A DNA stretch of 64,000 nucleotides from an uncultured Caryophanales bacterium (lineage in GTDB: Bacteria; Bacillota_I; Bacilli_A; Acholeplasmatales; Anaeroplasmataceae). Under the pieces are notes generated by a model. The model did no database searches and had not been told where the DNA came from. It saw nothing but the letters and a program-made list of their open reading frames with translations. Below are positions 1-8,229 of this stretch, piece by piece (the first letter of the stretch is position 1; every line of letters begins with the position of its first letter). The translations under genes and the position numbers were made by a program. The stretch is taken from assembly GCA_946405105.1 (NCBI GenBank), contig CAMJFY010000005.1, positions 1 to 64,000 of the forward strand, in the 5' to 3' direction.

Positions 1-56
1 AAATTGGGATTGTCTCTTAAAACAGGGAAATCATTTCTCAATTTTAAAACATCCAT
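1..56 (-). CDS. sufS: Cysteine desulfurase SufS, N-terminal fragment (cut by window edge)
   Basis: Only the first 18 codons are in the window. They start at an ATG five bases after the sufD stop and read MDVLKLRNDFPVLRDNPN. An N-terminus of the form 'DFP-hydrophobic-L' followed by a few residues is typical of SufS, the PLP enzyme that takes sulfur from cysteine for Fe-S cluster assembly. The order sufC-sufD-sufS on the minus strand matches the SUF operons of Bacillota. The assignment rests on this short motif and on context. Confidence 0.72.
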   Translation of the reverse strand, partial: MDVLKLRNDFPVLRDNPN

Positions 57-61
57 TATTA

Positions 62-847
62 TCACTTCTCAATCATGTCGTTAATTCTTTTCATTGTATC
101 ATTCTTTAATTCTTCACTTGGAAGTCTATCTACAAATGGTTTAATAATACCACTTAAGATTAAAAAGAATGCTTCATTTTTAGTTAATCCTCTAGACATT
201 AAATAGAATAAATCTTCATCACTCATTTTACCAATAGTTGCTCCATGGCTGGCAAAACAATCATATTCATCTATTAATAAAATAGGCTTAGCTGTAACAG
301 ATGATTCATTATCCATTACAACACCCTTAGATAATTGTCTACAATTAGATTTTGGCATACCCTTTTTGATATATCCTGTTATATCAAAATTGATATTAGC
401 GCCATTCATACTAATTCCAATATTAGAAATATCAGAATATGTTTTAGAAACTTCATGATTTACTCTTTCTAAAACATATTGATCCATATTATCAGCAAAT
501 GCTAATAATTTTTTATTAACACTTGAATTTTCACCTAATAAGTTACAAGTGAATGATTCATTAGATTTTTCAAGTAATATCTCATTAATAATTAATTCAC
601 CATATACATCAAATACTCTCTTTGATGAATTGCTATTTAAAATAGTATATTCAACTGATGAATCTTTTCCACAATTAACATAAACTTCTTTATTAATTGT
701 ATTATCAATAATATAGGCTTTAATACCAGCCTTAATATTAATTTTTGAATTATCATTTATTTCATAAACATATTTATCATCATTGATTTGATAAATACCA
801 TCATTAGCTTGACCCAAAGCCTTGATGTCTTTAATAATTCTTTCCAT
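62..847 (-). CDS. sufD: Fe-S cluster assembly protein SufD (short form)
   Basis: SufD is a scaffold partner of SufB and SufC in the SUF Fe-S cluster machinery of the cytoplasm. The C-terminal part carries the SufB/SufD family hallmark SHGATIGKMSDEDLFYLMSRG (around residues 197-217), preceded by a run of right-handed beta-helix-like sequence. At 261 residues it is much shorter than usual SufD proteins (about 430), because most of the N-terminal region is absent; the core and C-terminal helical domain remain. It starts two bases after the sufC stop and is followed five bases later by sufS, so the three genes are one transcript. The stop is TGA. sufB and a sulfur carrier would be expected beyond the left edge. 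SufD rather than SufB is chosen from length and position. Confidence 0.88.
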   Translation of the reverse strand: MERIIKDIKALGQANDGIYQINDDKYVYEINDNSKINIKAGIKAYIIDNTINKEVYVNCGKDSSVEYTILNSNSSKRVFDVYGELIINEILLEKSNESFTCNLLGENSSVNKKLLAFADNMDQYVLERVNHEVSKTYSDISNIGISMNGANINFDITGYIKKGMPKSNCRQLSKGVVMDNESSVTAKPILLIDEYDCFASHGATIGKMSDEDLFYLMSRGLTKNEAFFLILSGIIKPFVDRLPSEELKNDTMKRINDMIEK

Positions 848-849
848 AA

Positions 850-1668
850 TTATTTTGTGTTAGGGTTATGAGCACATGAGCCAAGAATAGCATGGGTCTT
901 CTTTTCTTCTTCAGTATCAATTGAAATACCTAACTCACGTCTTACCCAATCATAACCTTCATTATCTATCTTTGTAATTAATTCTTTGCCGCCAGTCTTA
1001 ACAACCTTACCATTAATCATTACATGTACAAAATTAGGTTTAATATAATCTAATAATCTTTGGTAATGTGTTATTAATAAACAACCAAATGAATCATTTA
1101 CCATATCATAAACATTTTCACCAACAATTTTTAATGCATCAACATCAAGTCCAGAATCAATTTCATCTAGGATACCAAATTTAGGCTTTAGCATTTTCAT
1201 TTGAAGAATTTCATTTCTCTTCTTTTCTCCTCCTGAAAAGCCTTCATTTAAATATCTATGTGCTAAATCCTCTGGCATTTTTAATTGTTGTGTTGCCTTA
1301 TCGAATTCTTTAACAAATGTAAATAGTGATGGTGCCTTACCAGATGTAGACTTCATAGCTTGTCTAATGAAATCACTATTAGTAACGCCAGGTACCTCCA
1401 TAGGATATTGATATGCTAGGAAAATACCTAATCTAGCTCTTTCATCAACTGGCTTATCTAAAATAGATACGCCATTTAATAAAATATCACCACTAGTTAC
1501 TTGATATCTAGGTGAACCCATAATGATAGATGATAAAGTAGATTTACCAGTACCATTAGGACCCATGATAGCGTGAACCTCACCAGTTCTTATTGTTAAA
1601 TTAACTCCTTTAAGGATTTCCTTTTCTTCTACTCTCGCGTAAAGATCTTTAATTTCTAAAACATCCAT
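850..1668 (-). CDS. sufC: Fe-S cluster assembly ATPase SufC
   Basis: ABC-type ATPase of the SUF complex; it binds SufB/SufD and drives their rearrangement during Fe-S cluster assembly. Walker A is GPNGTGKST (about residues 37-45). The signature is the SufC-specific FSGGEKKRNEILQM, and Walker B runs into the D-loop as ILDEIDSGLDVDAL. The H-loop LLITHYQRLL is typical of SufC. The protein has 272 residues, with a tail of about 20 residues beyond the common end near 250. The start at 1668 has an AGAGG ribosome-binding site. This is the first gene of the visible suf operon; the 48-base gap from leuS is AT-rich and has a TATAAT-like box, so a promoter there is possible. Confidence 0.97.
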   Translation of the reverse strand: MDVLEIKDLYARVEEKEILKGVNLTIRTGEVHAIMGPNGTGKSTLSSIIMGSPRYQVTSGDILLNGVSILDKPVDERARLGIFLAYQYPMEVPGVTNSDFIRQAMKSTSGKAPSLFTFVKEFDKATQQLKMPEDLAHRYLNEGFSGGEKKRNEILQMKMLKPKFGILDEIDSGLDVDALKIVGENVYDMVNDSFGCLLITHYQRLLDYIKPNFVHVMINGKVVKTGGKELITKIDNEGYDWVRRELGISIDTEEEKKTHAILGSCAHNPNTK

Positions 1669-1716
1669 TATTTAGACCTCTTTTCATATTATATGAGTAA
1701 TAGAGTAATACATTTT

Positions 1717-4143
1717 TTATTTTATTACTATATTAACAATCTTCTTTGGAACTACAATTATTTTTACAATTTCTTTTCCATCTGTATAAGCCTTAATCTT
1801 TTCAGATGCCAAAGCTTGTTTTTCTACTTCCTTTGCATCTAGGTTTGCATCTAATAATAGCTTATCTCTTAATTTACCATTAACAGATACTGCATATGTT
1901 ACTTGGTCATCTTTACATTTAGCTTCATCATATGTAGGCCATGATTCATATGCGATTGTACTATTATGTCCTAGAGATTGCCACATTTCTTCACAAATAT
2001 GTGGGGCAACAGGAGATAATAATTTAATAAATCCTTCAATGAAGCCTAAATAAATCTTATCAGCCTTATATGCTTCATTGATAAATACCATCATTTGGCT
2101 TATTGCTGTATTAAATGCTAGAGACTCAAAATCCTCTGTAACCTTTTTAACTGTTTGGTTATAGATCTTTTCTAATGTCTTATCATATTCAGTAGTGAAT
2201 TTAGATTTGTAATCATTTAAGCATACTAATCTATAAACTCTATCTAAAAATCTTCTAGCACCTTCTACACCTTGATTACTCCAAGGCTTAGATGCCTCAA
2301 GTGGTCCCATAAACATTTCATATAAACGAAGTGTATCAGCACCATACTTTTCAACAATATCAGATGGATTAATTACGAATTCAGGGAATCTCTTACCCAT
2401 CTTAATTCCGTTAGAACCTAAGATCATACCTTGGTGAACTAACTTCTTGAATGGTTCTTTTGTTGGAGCGATACCTTTTTCGTAAAGATATCTATTCCAA
2501 ATTCTAGAATACATTAAATGTCCAACTGCGTGTTCTGGACCACCAATGTATAAATCAACTGGCATCCAATGCTTTAGCAACTCTTTATTTGCTAATTCAT
2601 CATTGTTCTTTGGATCAATGTATCTTAAGAAATACCAGCTTGATCCTGCAGAGCCTGGCATTGTTGATGTTTCTCTAACACCAACTACACCATTTTTGTT
2701 GTAATTCTTCCATTCTTCTGCGTTCTCTAATGGAGCTTTACCATTTCTTCCCTTATAATCATCTAGCTTAGGTAATACTAGAGGAAGCTCATCATCAGGT
2801 AATACATAGATACCATCCTTTGTATGAACAACAGGAACTGGTTCACCCCAATATCTTTGTCTAGCGAAAATCCATTCTCTAAATTTATAATTAACTGTTC
2901 TCTTAGCAATTCCCATCTTTTCTAGCTTAGATGTGATTGCTTCTTTAGCTTCTTCAACTGTTAAGCCGCTGAATTCTTCTGAATTAATTAGCTTACAGCC
3001 TTTTCCTAAATAATCTTGTTTTTCAAATGCACACTCAGATACATCTCTTCCATCGATTACTTGAATCATAGGAATGTTATGTGCAACTGCGTATTCGAAA
3101 TCTCTTTGGTCATGTGAAGGAACAGCCATAACTGCACCTGTACCATAATTAGCTAATACGAAATCACCTAAGAATAATGGTACCTCTTTTCCATTAACTG
3201 GGTTGATAGCCTTTAAGCCTTTTAATTCACAGCCTGTCTTACCCTTATTTAATTCTGTTCTATCTAAATCGCTCTTCTTTGATGTTTCAGCGATATATTC
3301 TTTAACCTCAGCTAGGTTTTCTACTCTATCTAATAAGCTATTAACGATTTCTCCATCTGGTGCTAATACCATAAATGTAATACCGTAAATAGTTTCAATA
3401 CATGTTGTGAAGATCTTAAATGAACCACCACCAACAATCTTGAATTCAACTTCAACACCAGTTGATTTACCAATCCAGTTTCTTTGCATTTCCTTTGTAG
3501 ATTCTGGCCAGTCAATTTCATTTAAGCCCTCTAACAGCTTTTCAGCAAATAATGGTTGATCAATAACCCATTGCTTCATATTCTTTCTTACAACTGGGAA
3601 GCCGCCTCTTTCACTCTTACCATCGATAACCTCATCGTTTGATAAAACTGTACCTAGCTCCTCACACCAGTTAACTGGCATATCAATGTATTTTGCATAT
3701 CCATCCTTATAAAGATTTTTGAAAATCCATTGTGTCCACTTATAATAGCTTGGGTCAGATGTTTGAATACATTTATCCCAATCATAATCAAAGCCTAATT
3801 CCTTTAATTGCTTAGTGAATGTCTTGATATTTTCATTTGTAAATCCCTCAGGATGGTTTCCTGTGTTAATTGCATATTGTTCTGCAGGTAAACCAAATGA
3901 ATCATATCCCATTGGGTGTAATACATTATATCCTTGCATTCTCTTCATTCTTGAAATTATATCAGTTGCTGTGTATCCTTCAGGGTGTCCTGCATGAAGA
4001 CCAACTCCAGATGGATATGGGAACATATCTAAGGCATAAAACTTAGGTTTTGAGAAATCCCATACATCAGTTTTGAATGTATGATTATCCTCCCAATATT
4101 TTTGCCATTTTGCTTCAATTATTTTGTGATTATATTCAGCCAT
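1717..4143 (-). CDS. leuS: Leucyl-tRNA synthetase
   Basis: Class I synthetase that charges tRNA-Leu. I start at ATG 4143, because GGAGG lies 11 bases upstream; upstream in-frame ATGs lack such a site. This gives 808 residues, normal for bacterial LeuRS. The HIGH motif is HAGH (residues 50-53) within FPYPSGVGLHAGHPEGY, and the leucine-pocket motif YDSFGLPAEQYA follows. The CP1 editing domain is present, with GTGAVMAVPSHDQRD. Two motifs depart from the textbook form: the KMSKS loop reads KMGKR (2389-2403), and the threonine-rich editing motif reads TTCIET (3400-3408 encodes TTC) in place of the usual TTRPDT. A second, degenerate LeuRS-like gene lies at 31533-33542; this one must be the functional enzyme. 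No T-box leader fits between its likely promoter and the start. Confidence 0.96.
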   Translation of the reverse strand: MAEYNHKIIEAKWQKYWEDNHTFKTDVWDFSKPKFYALDMFPYPSGVGLHAGHPEGYTATDIISRMKRMQGYNVLHPMGYDSFGLPAEQYAINTGNHPEGFTNENIKTFTKQLKELGFDYDWDKCIQTSDPSYYKWTQWIFKNLYKDGYAKYIDMPVNWCEELGTVLSNDEVIDGKSERGGFPVVRKNMKQWVIDQPLFAEKLLEGLNEIDWPESTKEMQRNWIGKSTGVEVEFKIVGGGSFKIFTTCIETIYGITFMVLAPDGEIVNSLLDRVENLAEVKEYIAETSKKSDLDRTELNKGKTGCELKGLKAINPVNGKEVPLFLGDFVLANYGTGAVMAVPSHDQRDFEYAVAHNIPMIQVIDGRDVSECAFEKQDYLGKGCKLINSEEFSGLTVEEAKEAITSKLEKMGIAKRTVNYKFREWIFARQRYWGEPVPVVHTKDGIYVLPDDELPLVLPKLDDYKGRNGKAPLENAEEWKNYNKNGVVGVRETSTMPGSAGSSWYFLRYIDPKNNDELANKELLKHWMPVDLYIGGPEHAVGHLMYSRIWNRYLYEKGIAPTKEPFKKLVHQGMILGSNGIKMGKRFPEFVINPSDIVEKYGADTLRLYEMFMGPLEASKPWSNQGVEGARRFLDRVYRLVCLNDYKSKFTTEYDKTLEKIYNQTVKKVTEDFESLAFNTAISQMMVFINEAYKADKIYLGFIEGFIKLLSPVAPHICEEMWQSLGHNSTIAYESWPTYDEAKCKDDQVTYAVSVNGKLRDKLLLDANLDAKEVEKQALASEKIKAYTDGKEIVKIIVVPKKIVNIVIK

Positions 4144-4181
4144 AAATAAATCAACCTCCATAAAAAAATAATACATAATGT

Positions 4182-4187
4182 ATTATA
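4182..4187 (-). promoter_or_regulatory. Candidate extended -10 box for leuS
   Basis: The minus strand reads TGATATAAT about 40 bases before the leuS start. TATAAT with an upstream TG is an extended -10, which explains the lack of a clear -35. A small palindrome, ATACAT-A-ATGTAT, lies just downstream (about 4171-4183). Confidence 0.45.
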
Positions 4188-4290
4188 TCATAAAGAAATG
4201 CAATTTTATAGCAAAAAAATTAATTAATATATTATCACATAAAAATAAAAACGATAATCGTTAAATTATCGTTAATTTTTCCGTAAAAAC

Positions 4291-4674
4291 CTAACTTTTT
4301 TGAGGTTCTTTTTTTAATATTAAAATGGCAAAAATAATCAAATCAATGGCTATTAAGCCACCCAAAATTGACCAGTAAATTAGCCAATTTTCTTCATATT
4401 TTTTGAACCATTCTATAACATAATACATGATTCCTGCGATGATTAAATATGATGCATGCATAACAGGAATTAGCTTATTAAATGTGTATTTTGTATCAGA
4501 TAATAAATGGATAATTAATATGATTAAATTACCTATTCCAATACCAATAATAAAGAATAATGTTACATAATAAAATGCATAATTAAACTTCATATTAATA
4601 CCTATGGCAACATCAATACCTATACATATTAATACAAATAATATGTTAGTGATTAAAAAAATTTTATTCTTCAA
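4291..4674 (-). CDS. Small four-helix membrane protein, unknown function
   Basis: I do not recognise the family. The 127-residue product has four predicted membrane segments (roughly residues 5-25, 33-55, 70-88 and 95-117) and a short lysine-rich C-terminal tail, with no signal peptide cleavage site. The frame is open up to 4686. I prefer the TTG at 4674, which gives an N-terminus of MKNKIFLIT and has GGTGA five bases upstream; GTG 4683 and TTG 4686 lack a sensible ribosome-binding site. The gene follows the pncC-type gene at once and probably shares its transcript. Confidence 0.6.
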   Translation of the reverse strand: MKNKIFLITNILFVLICIGIDVAIGINMKFNYAFYYVTLFFIIGIGIGNLIILIIHLLSDTKYTFNKLIPVMHASYLIIAGIMYYVIEWFKKYEENWLIYWSILGGLIAIDLIIFAILILKKEPQKS

Positions 4675-4687
4675 TATAATCACCAAC

Positions 4688-5158
4688 CTATTTCAATAAT
4701 TCTATTATTTCTTCAAATGCATAATTAGTTGCTTCAAATCTTACTTTATTTCTTCCTAAATTACCAAAATATTTAGTTTTTGTTACAACATCACCATTTA
4801 TATAGAATCCAAAACAAACCATACCTACAGGAGTTTTTTCAGTTCCACCAGTAGGTCCTGCAACTCCAGTTGTAGTTACTGCAATATTAGAATTAGCTGC
4901 CTTTGCAGCTCCTATAGCCATTTCTTTAGCTACCTCTTCTGATACTACACTATATTTATCTATAGTTTCTTTTTTAACATTTAAATATTTCATTTTAGCT
5001 TCATTTGAATAAGTTACAAATGATTCATTTAATACCATAGATGCGTTAGCAACATTTACTAGCTTTGCTGCAAGCATACCTGCAGTTAAAGATTCAGCAA
5101 ATGTAATATGATATTTTTTATCTATTAAATAATTTACAAGTACTTCTTCCTTATCCAT
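4688..5158 (-). CDS. pncC: Stand-alone CinA C-terminal domain, nicotinamide-nucleotide amidohydrolase (PncC type)
   Basis: A 156-residue protein matching only the C-terminal amidase domain of CinA. This family deamidates nicotinamide mononucleotide to nicotinate mononucleotide in NAD recycling. Visible motifs are FAESLTAGMLAA (catalytic Ser and Thr region; TAG replaces the common TGG), YSNEAK with the conserved Lys, and TTTGVAGPTGGT followed by PVGMV. The N-terminal molybdopterin-binding-like domain of full CinA is absent. ATG 5158 has AGGAG seven bases upstream. It is followed by the small membrane protein and preceded by an extended -10 promoter at 5195-5200. Confidence 0.87.
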   Translation of the reverse strand: MDKEEVLVNYLIDKKYHITFAESLTAGMLAAKLVNVANASMVLNESFVTYSNEAKMKYLNVKKETIDKYSVVSEEVAKEMAIGAAKAANSNIAVTTTGVAGPTGGTEKTPVGMVCFGFYINGDVVTKTKYFGNLGRNKVRFEATNYAFEEIIELLK

Positions 5159-5194
5159 AATAAGCTCCTTTTAATCATTTAAAATTACGATTTG

Positions 5195-5200
5195 ATTATA
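5195..5200 (-). promoter_or_regulatory. Candidate extended -10 box for pncC
   Basis: The minus strand reads TGATATAAT, 37 bases before the pncC start and just downstream of the uxaC terminator. There is no good -35, as is usual for extended -10 promoters. The same nonamer occurs upstream of leuS, walJ, the 57353 gene and the 45631 gene. Confidence 0.5.
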
Positions 5201-5220
5201 TCAAAATAGAATAAAAAAAT

Positions 5221-5242
5221 AAAGAGCCATCACTGGCTCTTT
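5221..5242 (-). terminator. Rho-independent terminator of the uxa operon
   Basis: Nine-base stem AAAGAGCCA/TGGCTCTTT with a four-base loop, seven bases after the uxaC stop. On the minus strand it is followed by a T-rich run. Confidence 0.85.
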
Positions 5243-5248
5243 AAATAA

Positions 5249-6682
5249 TTAGAATCCGAAATATTTCTTTGCGTTGTTATAGCAAATATCTTCTACAATC
5301 TTACCTAAAGTATCGATTTCAGATGCAGGATATTGACCTGATTCAACTAAGTTACCGAACTTTTCACATAAGATTCTTCTGTAGTATTCATGACGAGGAT
5401 ATGCTAAGAATGAACGAGAGTCTGTTAACATACCTACTGCTTCAGAAATTAATGCAACTTGCATCATTGTTTCCATATTTTGCTTCATACCATCTTGTTG
5501 ATCTAGGAACCACCAAGCTGTACCATTTTGTACTCTGTTTTGAATACCTTCCTTTTGGAAGCATCCTGCTAATACCATTAATGCATAGTTATCACGAGGA
5601 TTTAAGCAGTATAAAATAGTTTTTGGTAATGAATCTGATTCATCTAATTCACCAAGTAATGCAGATAATTTAGACATATAAACTTGGTCTTCGATTGCAT
5701 CGTAACCAGTATCTGGTCCAATCTTCTTTAGCATTGATTTAGAATTGTTTCTTAATGCACCAATGTGATATTGTTGAACCCAACCACGCTTATAATATTC
5801 TTTACCTAAGAATACTAATACATAACCCTTATATTGGTCTTGTTCGAAGTCAGATACAGCTTCACCCTTCATACCCTTTAAGAATACCTTATTAGCTTCT
5901 TCATAAGTAGCAGGTGCATAATGTAATACGTCTAATGCATGGTCAGCTAAACGAGAACCCATTTCATGGAAGAAATCAATTCTGTCTGCTAATGCTTTTT
6001 CTAAGTCCTTTAATGACTTAATTTCATAACCAACAACCTTAGCTAATTGGTTAACCCAATCCTTGAACCAAGATAATTCAACATTGATAGCCTTGTCAGG
6101 ACGGAATGCTGGTCTAACCTTAACCTTTAATGTCTTATCAGCATTCATTTGCTTATGCCAATGTAGGTCATCAACTGGATCGTCAGTTGTACATACTGTA
6201 TCTACATTGAACTTATATAACATTTCTCTTGCAGATAAAGTCTTTAGCTTTTCGTTAGCTTCATCCCAAATCTTCTTTGCATTATTCTTATTAATAATAT
6301 CATAGATACCGAAATATCTTCTTAATTCAAGATGACTCCAGTGATATAGTGGGTTACCAACGAAATAAGGCATAGATTCAACGAATTGTGAATATTTTTG
6401 ATAATCACTTTCCTCTAATGACTTACCAGGAACATTTCCAGAAATTGAATCCTCCATGTATCCTCTAGCACGTAGTGCTCTCCACTTGTAGTGGTCACCA
6501 TATCTATCTCCAGCACCTAACCAAGCTTCAGCTAAGTTTCTGAAATGCTTATCTTCTGCGATTTCCTTTGGTTGTAAATGGCAGTGATAATCAATGATAG
6601 GCATTTTTTCAGCATGCTCATGATATAGCTTTTTTGCTGTTTCAGTAGTTAACAAGAAATCCTTGTCCATAAATTCTTTCAT
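5249..6682 (-). CDS. uxaC: Glucuronate/galacturonate isomerase UxaC
   Basis: First enzyme of hexuronate catabolism: converts D-glucuronate to D-fructuronate and D-galacturonate to D-tagaturonate in the cytoplasm. The protein has 477 residues, the family's usual length, and begins with the amidohydrolase-type metal motif IIDYHCHLQPKEIAED. Further UxaC signatures are YKWRALRARGY, VDTVCTTDDPVDDLHWH and ILYCLNPRDNYAL. The start has AGGAG upstream. It is the last gene of the uxaB-uxaA-uxaC operon, 26 bases after uxaA, and ends at a strong terminator. Confidence 0.96.
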   Translation of the reverse strand: MKEFMDKDFLLTTETAKKLYHEHAEKMPIIDYHCHLQPKEIAEDKHFRNLAEAWLGAGDRYGDHYKWRALRARGYMEDSISGNVPGKSLEESDYQKYSQFVESMPYFVGNPLYHWSHLELRRYFGIYDIINKNNAKKIWDEANEKLKTLSAREMLYKFNVDTVCTTDDPVDDLHWHKQMNADKTLKVKVRPAFRPDKAINVELSWFKDWVNQLAKVVGYEIKSLKDLEKALADRIDFFHEMGSRLADHALDVLHYAPATYEEANKVFLKGMKGEAVSDFEQDQYKGYVLVFLGKEYYKRGWVQQYHIGALRNNSKSMLKKIGPDTGYDAIEDQVYMSKLSALLGELDESDSLPKTILYCLNPRDNYALMVLAGCFQKEGIQNRVQNGTAWWFLDQQDGMKQNMETMMQVALISEAVGMLTDSRSFLAYPRHEYYRRILCEKFGNLVESGQYPASEIDTLGKIVEDICYNNAKKYFGF

Positions 6683-6708
6683 ATTCTAATTCTCCTTTAT
6701 TGTTTTTA

Positions 6709-8187
6709 TTATAAAATAACGCCGTCTTTGAAAATTGAAATTTCTCTAAAGTCGTTAATTTCATTTTTAGCTTGCTTCTTACCTGATGCAACGTCACAAA
6801 TTAAATCAATGAATTTTTCTAATAATTCATCCATTGTATATTTATCTACTAAATCACCAGCATTGAAATCAATCCAATTTTGCTTCTTAGTAGCTAATGC
6901 AGTATTTGTAGCAATCTTTAATGTTGGAACGAATCCACCGAATGGTGTACCACGTCCAGTTGTGAATAATACCATTTGGCATCCAGCTGCAGCAATTGTA
7001 GTAACTGCACATAAGTCATTACCTGGTGTAGAAACTAGGTTTAAGCCCTTAGCTTTAATTCTTCCACCCATGTCGATAACGCCATTAACCTTAGAAGATC
7101 CACCCTTTTGAACGCATCCTAAAGATTTATCCTCTAATGTTGTGATTCCACCAGCCTTGTTTCCTGGAGATGGGTTATCATAAATAACTTGATTGTGGTT
7201 CTTGAAATATTTCTTGAAGTCATTGATTAATTCAACGATTTCATCAAAAGTCTTTTCATCCTTTGCACGAGCCATTAATAATTGCTCAGCACCAAACATT
7301 TCAGGTACTTCACCTAAAACTGTTGTTGCATCATTTAATGATAAGAAATCAGATAATCTACCTAATAAAGGATTTGCAGTGATACCTGACATACCATCAG
7401 ATCCACCACATTTAAGACCAATTCTTAAAACTGATAGAGGTTTTGTAACTCTCTTATCATCCTTCATCTTGTTGTATAATTCATCAAGTAATTTTACGCC
7501 TTCAGCAACCTCATCCTCTACCTCTTGAGATACAAGGAATCTAGTTCTGTCTTTATCATAATCACCTAATGTATCTTTGAATACATCACAACGATTTTCT
7601 TCACAGCCTAAGCTGAATACTAAAACTCCACCAGCATTTGGATGCTTAGTGATGTCTTGTAAGATTTTCTTTGTAAATTCAAGGTCTCCACCCATTTGAG
7701 AGCATCCAAAAGGATGTTGGAATGTAAACACTCCGTCAATCTTTGACATATCATGAGTTTTCTTGAATTCCTCAATAATCTTATCAGCCATTCCTGATAC
7801 GCAGCCTACAGTTTGAATTATCCATAGTTCATTTCTAATTCCATATTCTCCTGTAGATCTTTCGTATACATCAACTGTACGATCGCTCTTATATCCTAAT
7901 ACCTTTGGATAATTAGGTTGATATGTGTAAGTAATTACATCATCAAGATTTGTAGCAACGTTATGAGTATGAACATGCATACCAGCCTTGATATCTTCAG
8001 TTGCATGACCAATAGGGAAGCCATATTTGATAACATTCTCACCCTTCTTGATATCCTTTAATGCAACCTTATGTGCTTGTGGAATATCCATTAATAATGT
8101 TACACCTGCAACTACCTCACCCTTTTTGAAAGGTCTTAGTACTACGGCAACATTATCAATTTCATGGATTATAATAAATTCTTGCAT
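6709..8187 (-). CDS. uxaA: Altronate dehydratase UxaA
   Basis: Dehydrates D-altronate to 2-keto-3-deoxygluconate. The 492-residue protein has the N-terminal SAF domain (about residues 1-90, with the metal-ligand stretch HVHTHNV) followed by the galactarate dehydratase/altronate hydrolase core. Core signatures include GCSQMGGD, GLKCGGSDGMSGITANP, and VVLFTTGRGTPFGG in the form MVLFTTGRGTPFG. The ribosome-binding site is AAAGGTGA. It sits between uxaB and uxaC in pathway context. The later steps (kdgK, kdgA) are not in the window. Confidence 0.96.
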   Translation of the reverse strand: MQEFIIIHEIDNVAVVLRPFKKGEVVAGVTLLMDIPQAHKVALKDIKKGENVIKYGFPIGHATEDIKAGMHVHTHNVATNLDDVITYTYQPNYPKVLGYKSDRTVDVYERSTGEYGIRNELWIIQTVGCVSGMADKIIEEFKKTHDMSKIDGVFTFQHPFGCSQMGGDLEFTKKILQDITKHPNAGGVLVFSLGCEENRCDVFKDTLGDYDKDRTRFLVSQEVEDEVAEGVKLLDELYNKMKDDKRVTKPLSVLRIGLKCGGSDGMSGITANPLLGRLSDFLSLNDATTVLGEVPEMFGAEQLLMARAKDEKTFDEIVELINDFKKYFKNHNQVIYDNPSPGNKAGGITTLEDKSLGCVQKGGSSKVNGVIDMGGRIKAKGLNLVSTPGNDLCAVTTIAAAGCQMVLFTTGRGTPFGGFVPTLKIATNTALATKKQNWIDFNAGDLVDKYTMDELLEKFIDLICDVASGKKQAKNEINDFREISIFKDGVIL

Positions 8188-8229
8188 AAAATCACCTTTT
8201 AATATATTTTTTTAATGTTAATTTTTTTA

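Noticed and set aside
3203-3388. Plus-strand frames opposite leuS, uxaC, uxaA, uvrA and other genes
   Set aside because: They lie inside well-identified genes, lack ribosome-binding sites and have the composition expected of antisense shadows.
4144-4290. T-box riboswitch before leuS
   Set aside because: The distance from the likely -10 to the start is about 40 bases, far too short for a T-box leader.
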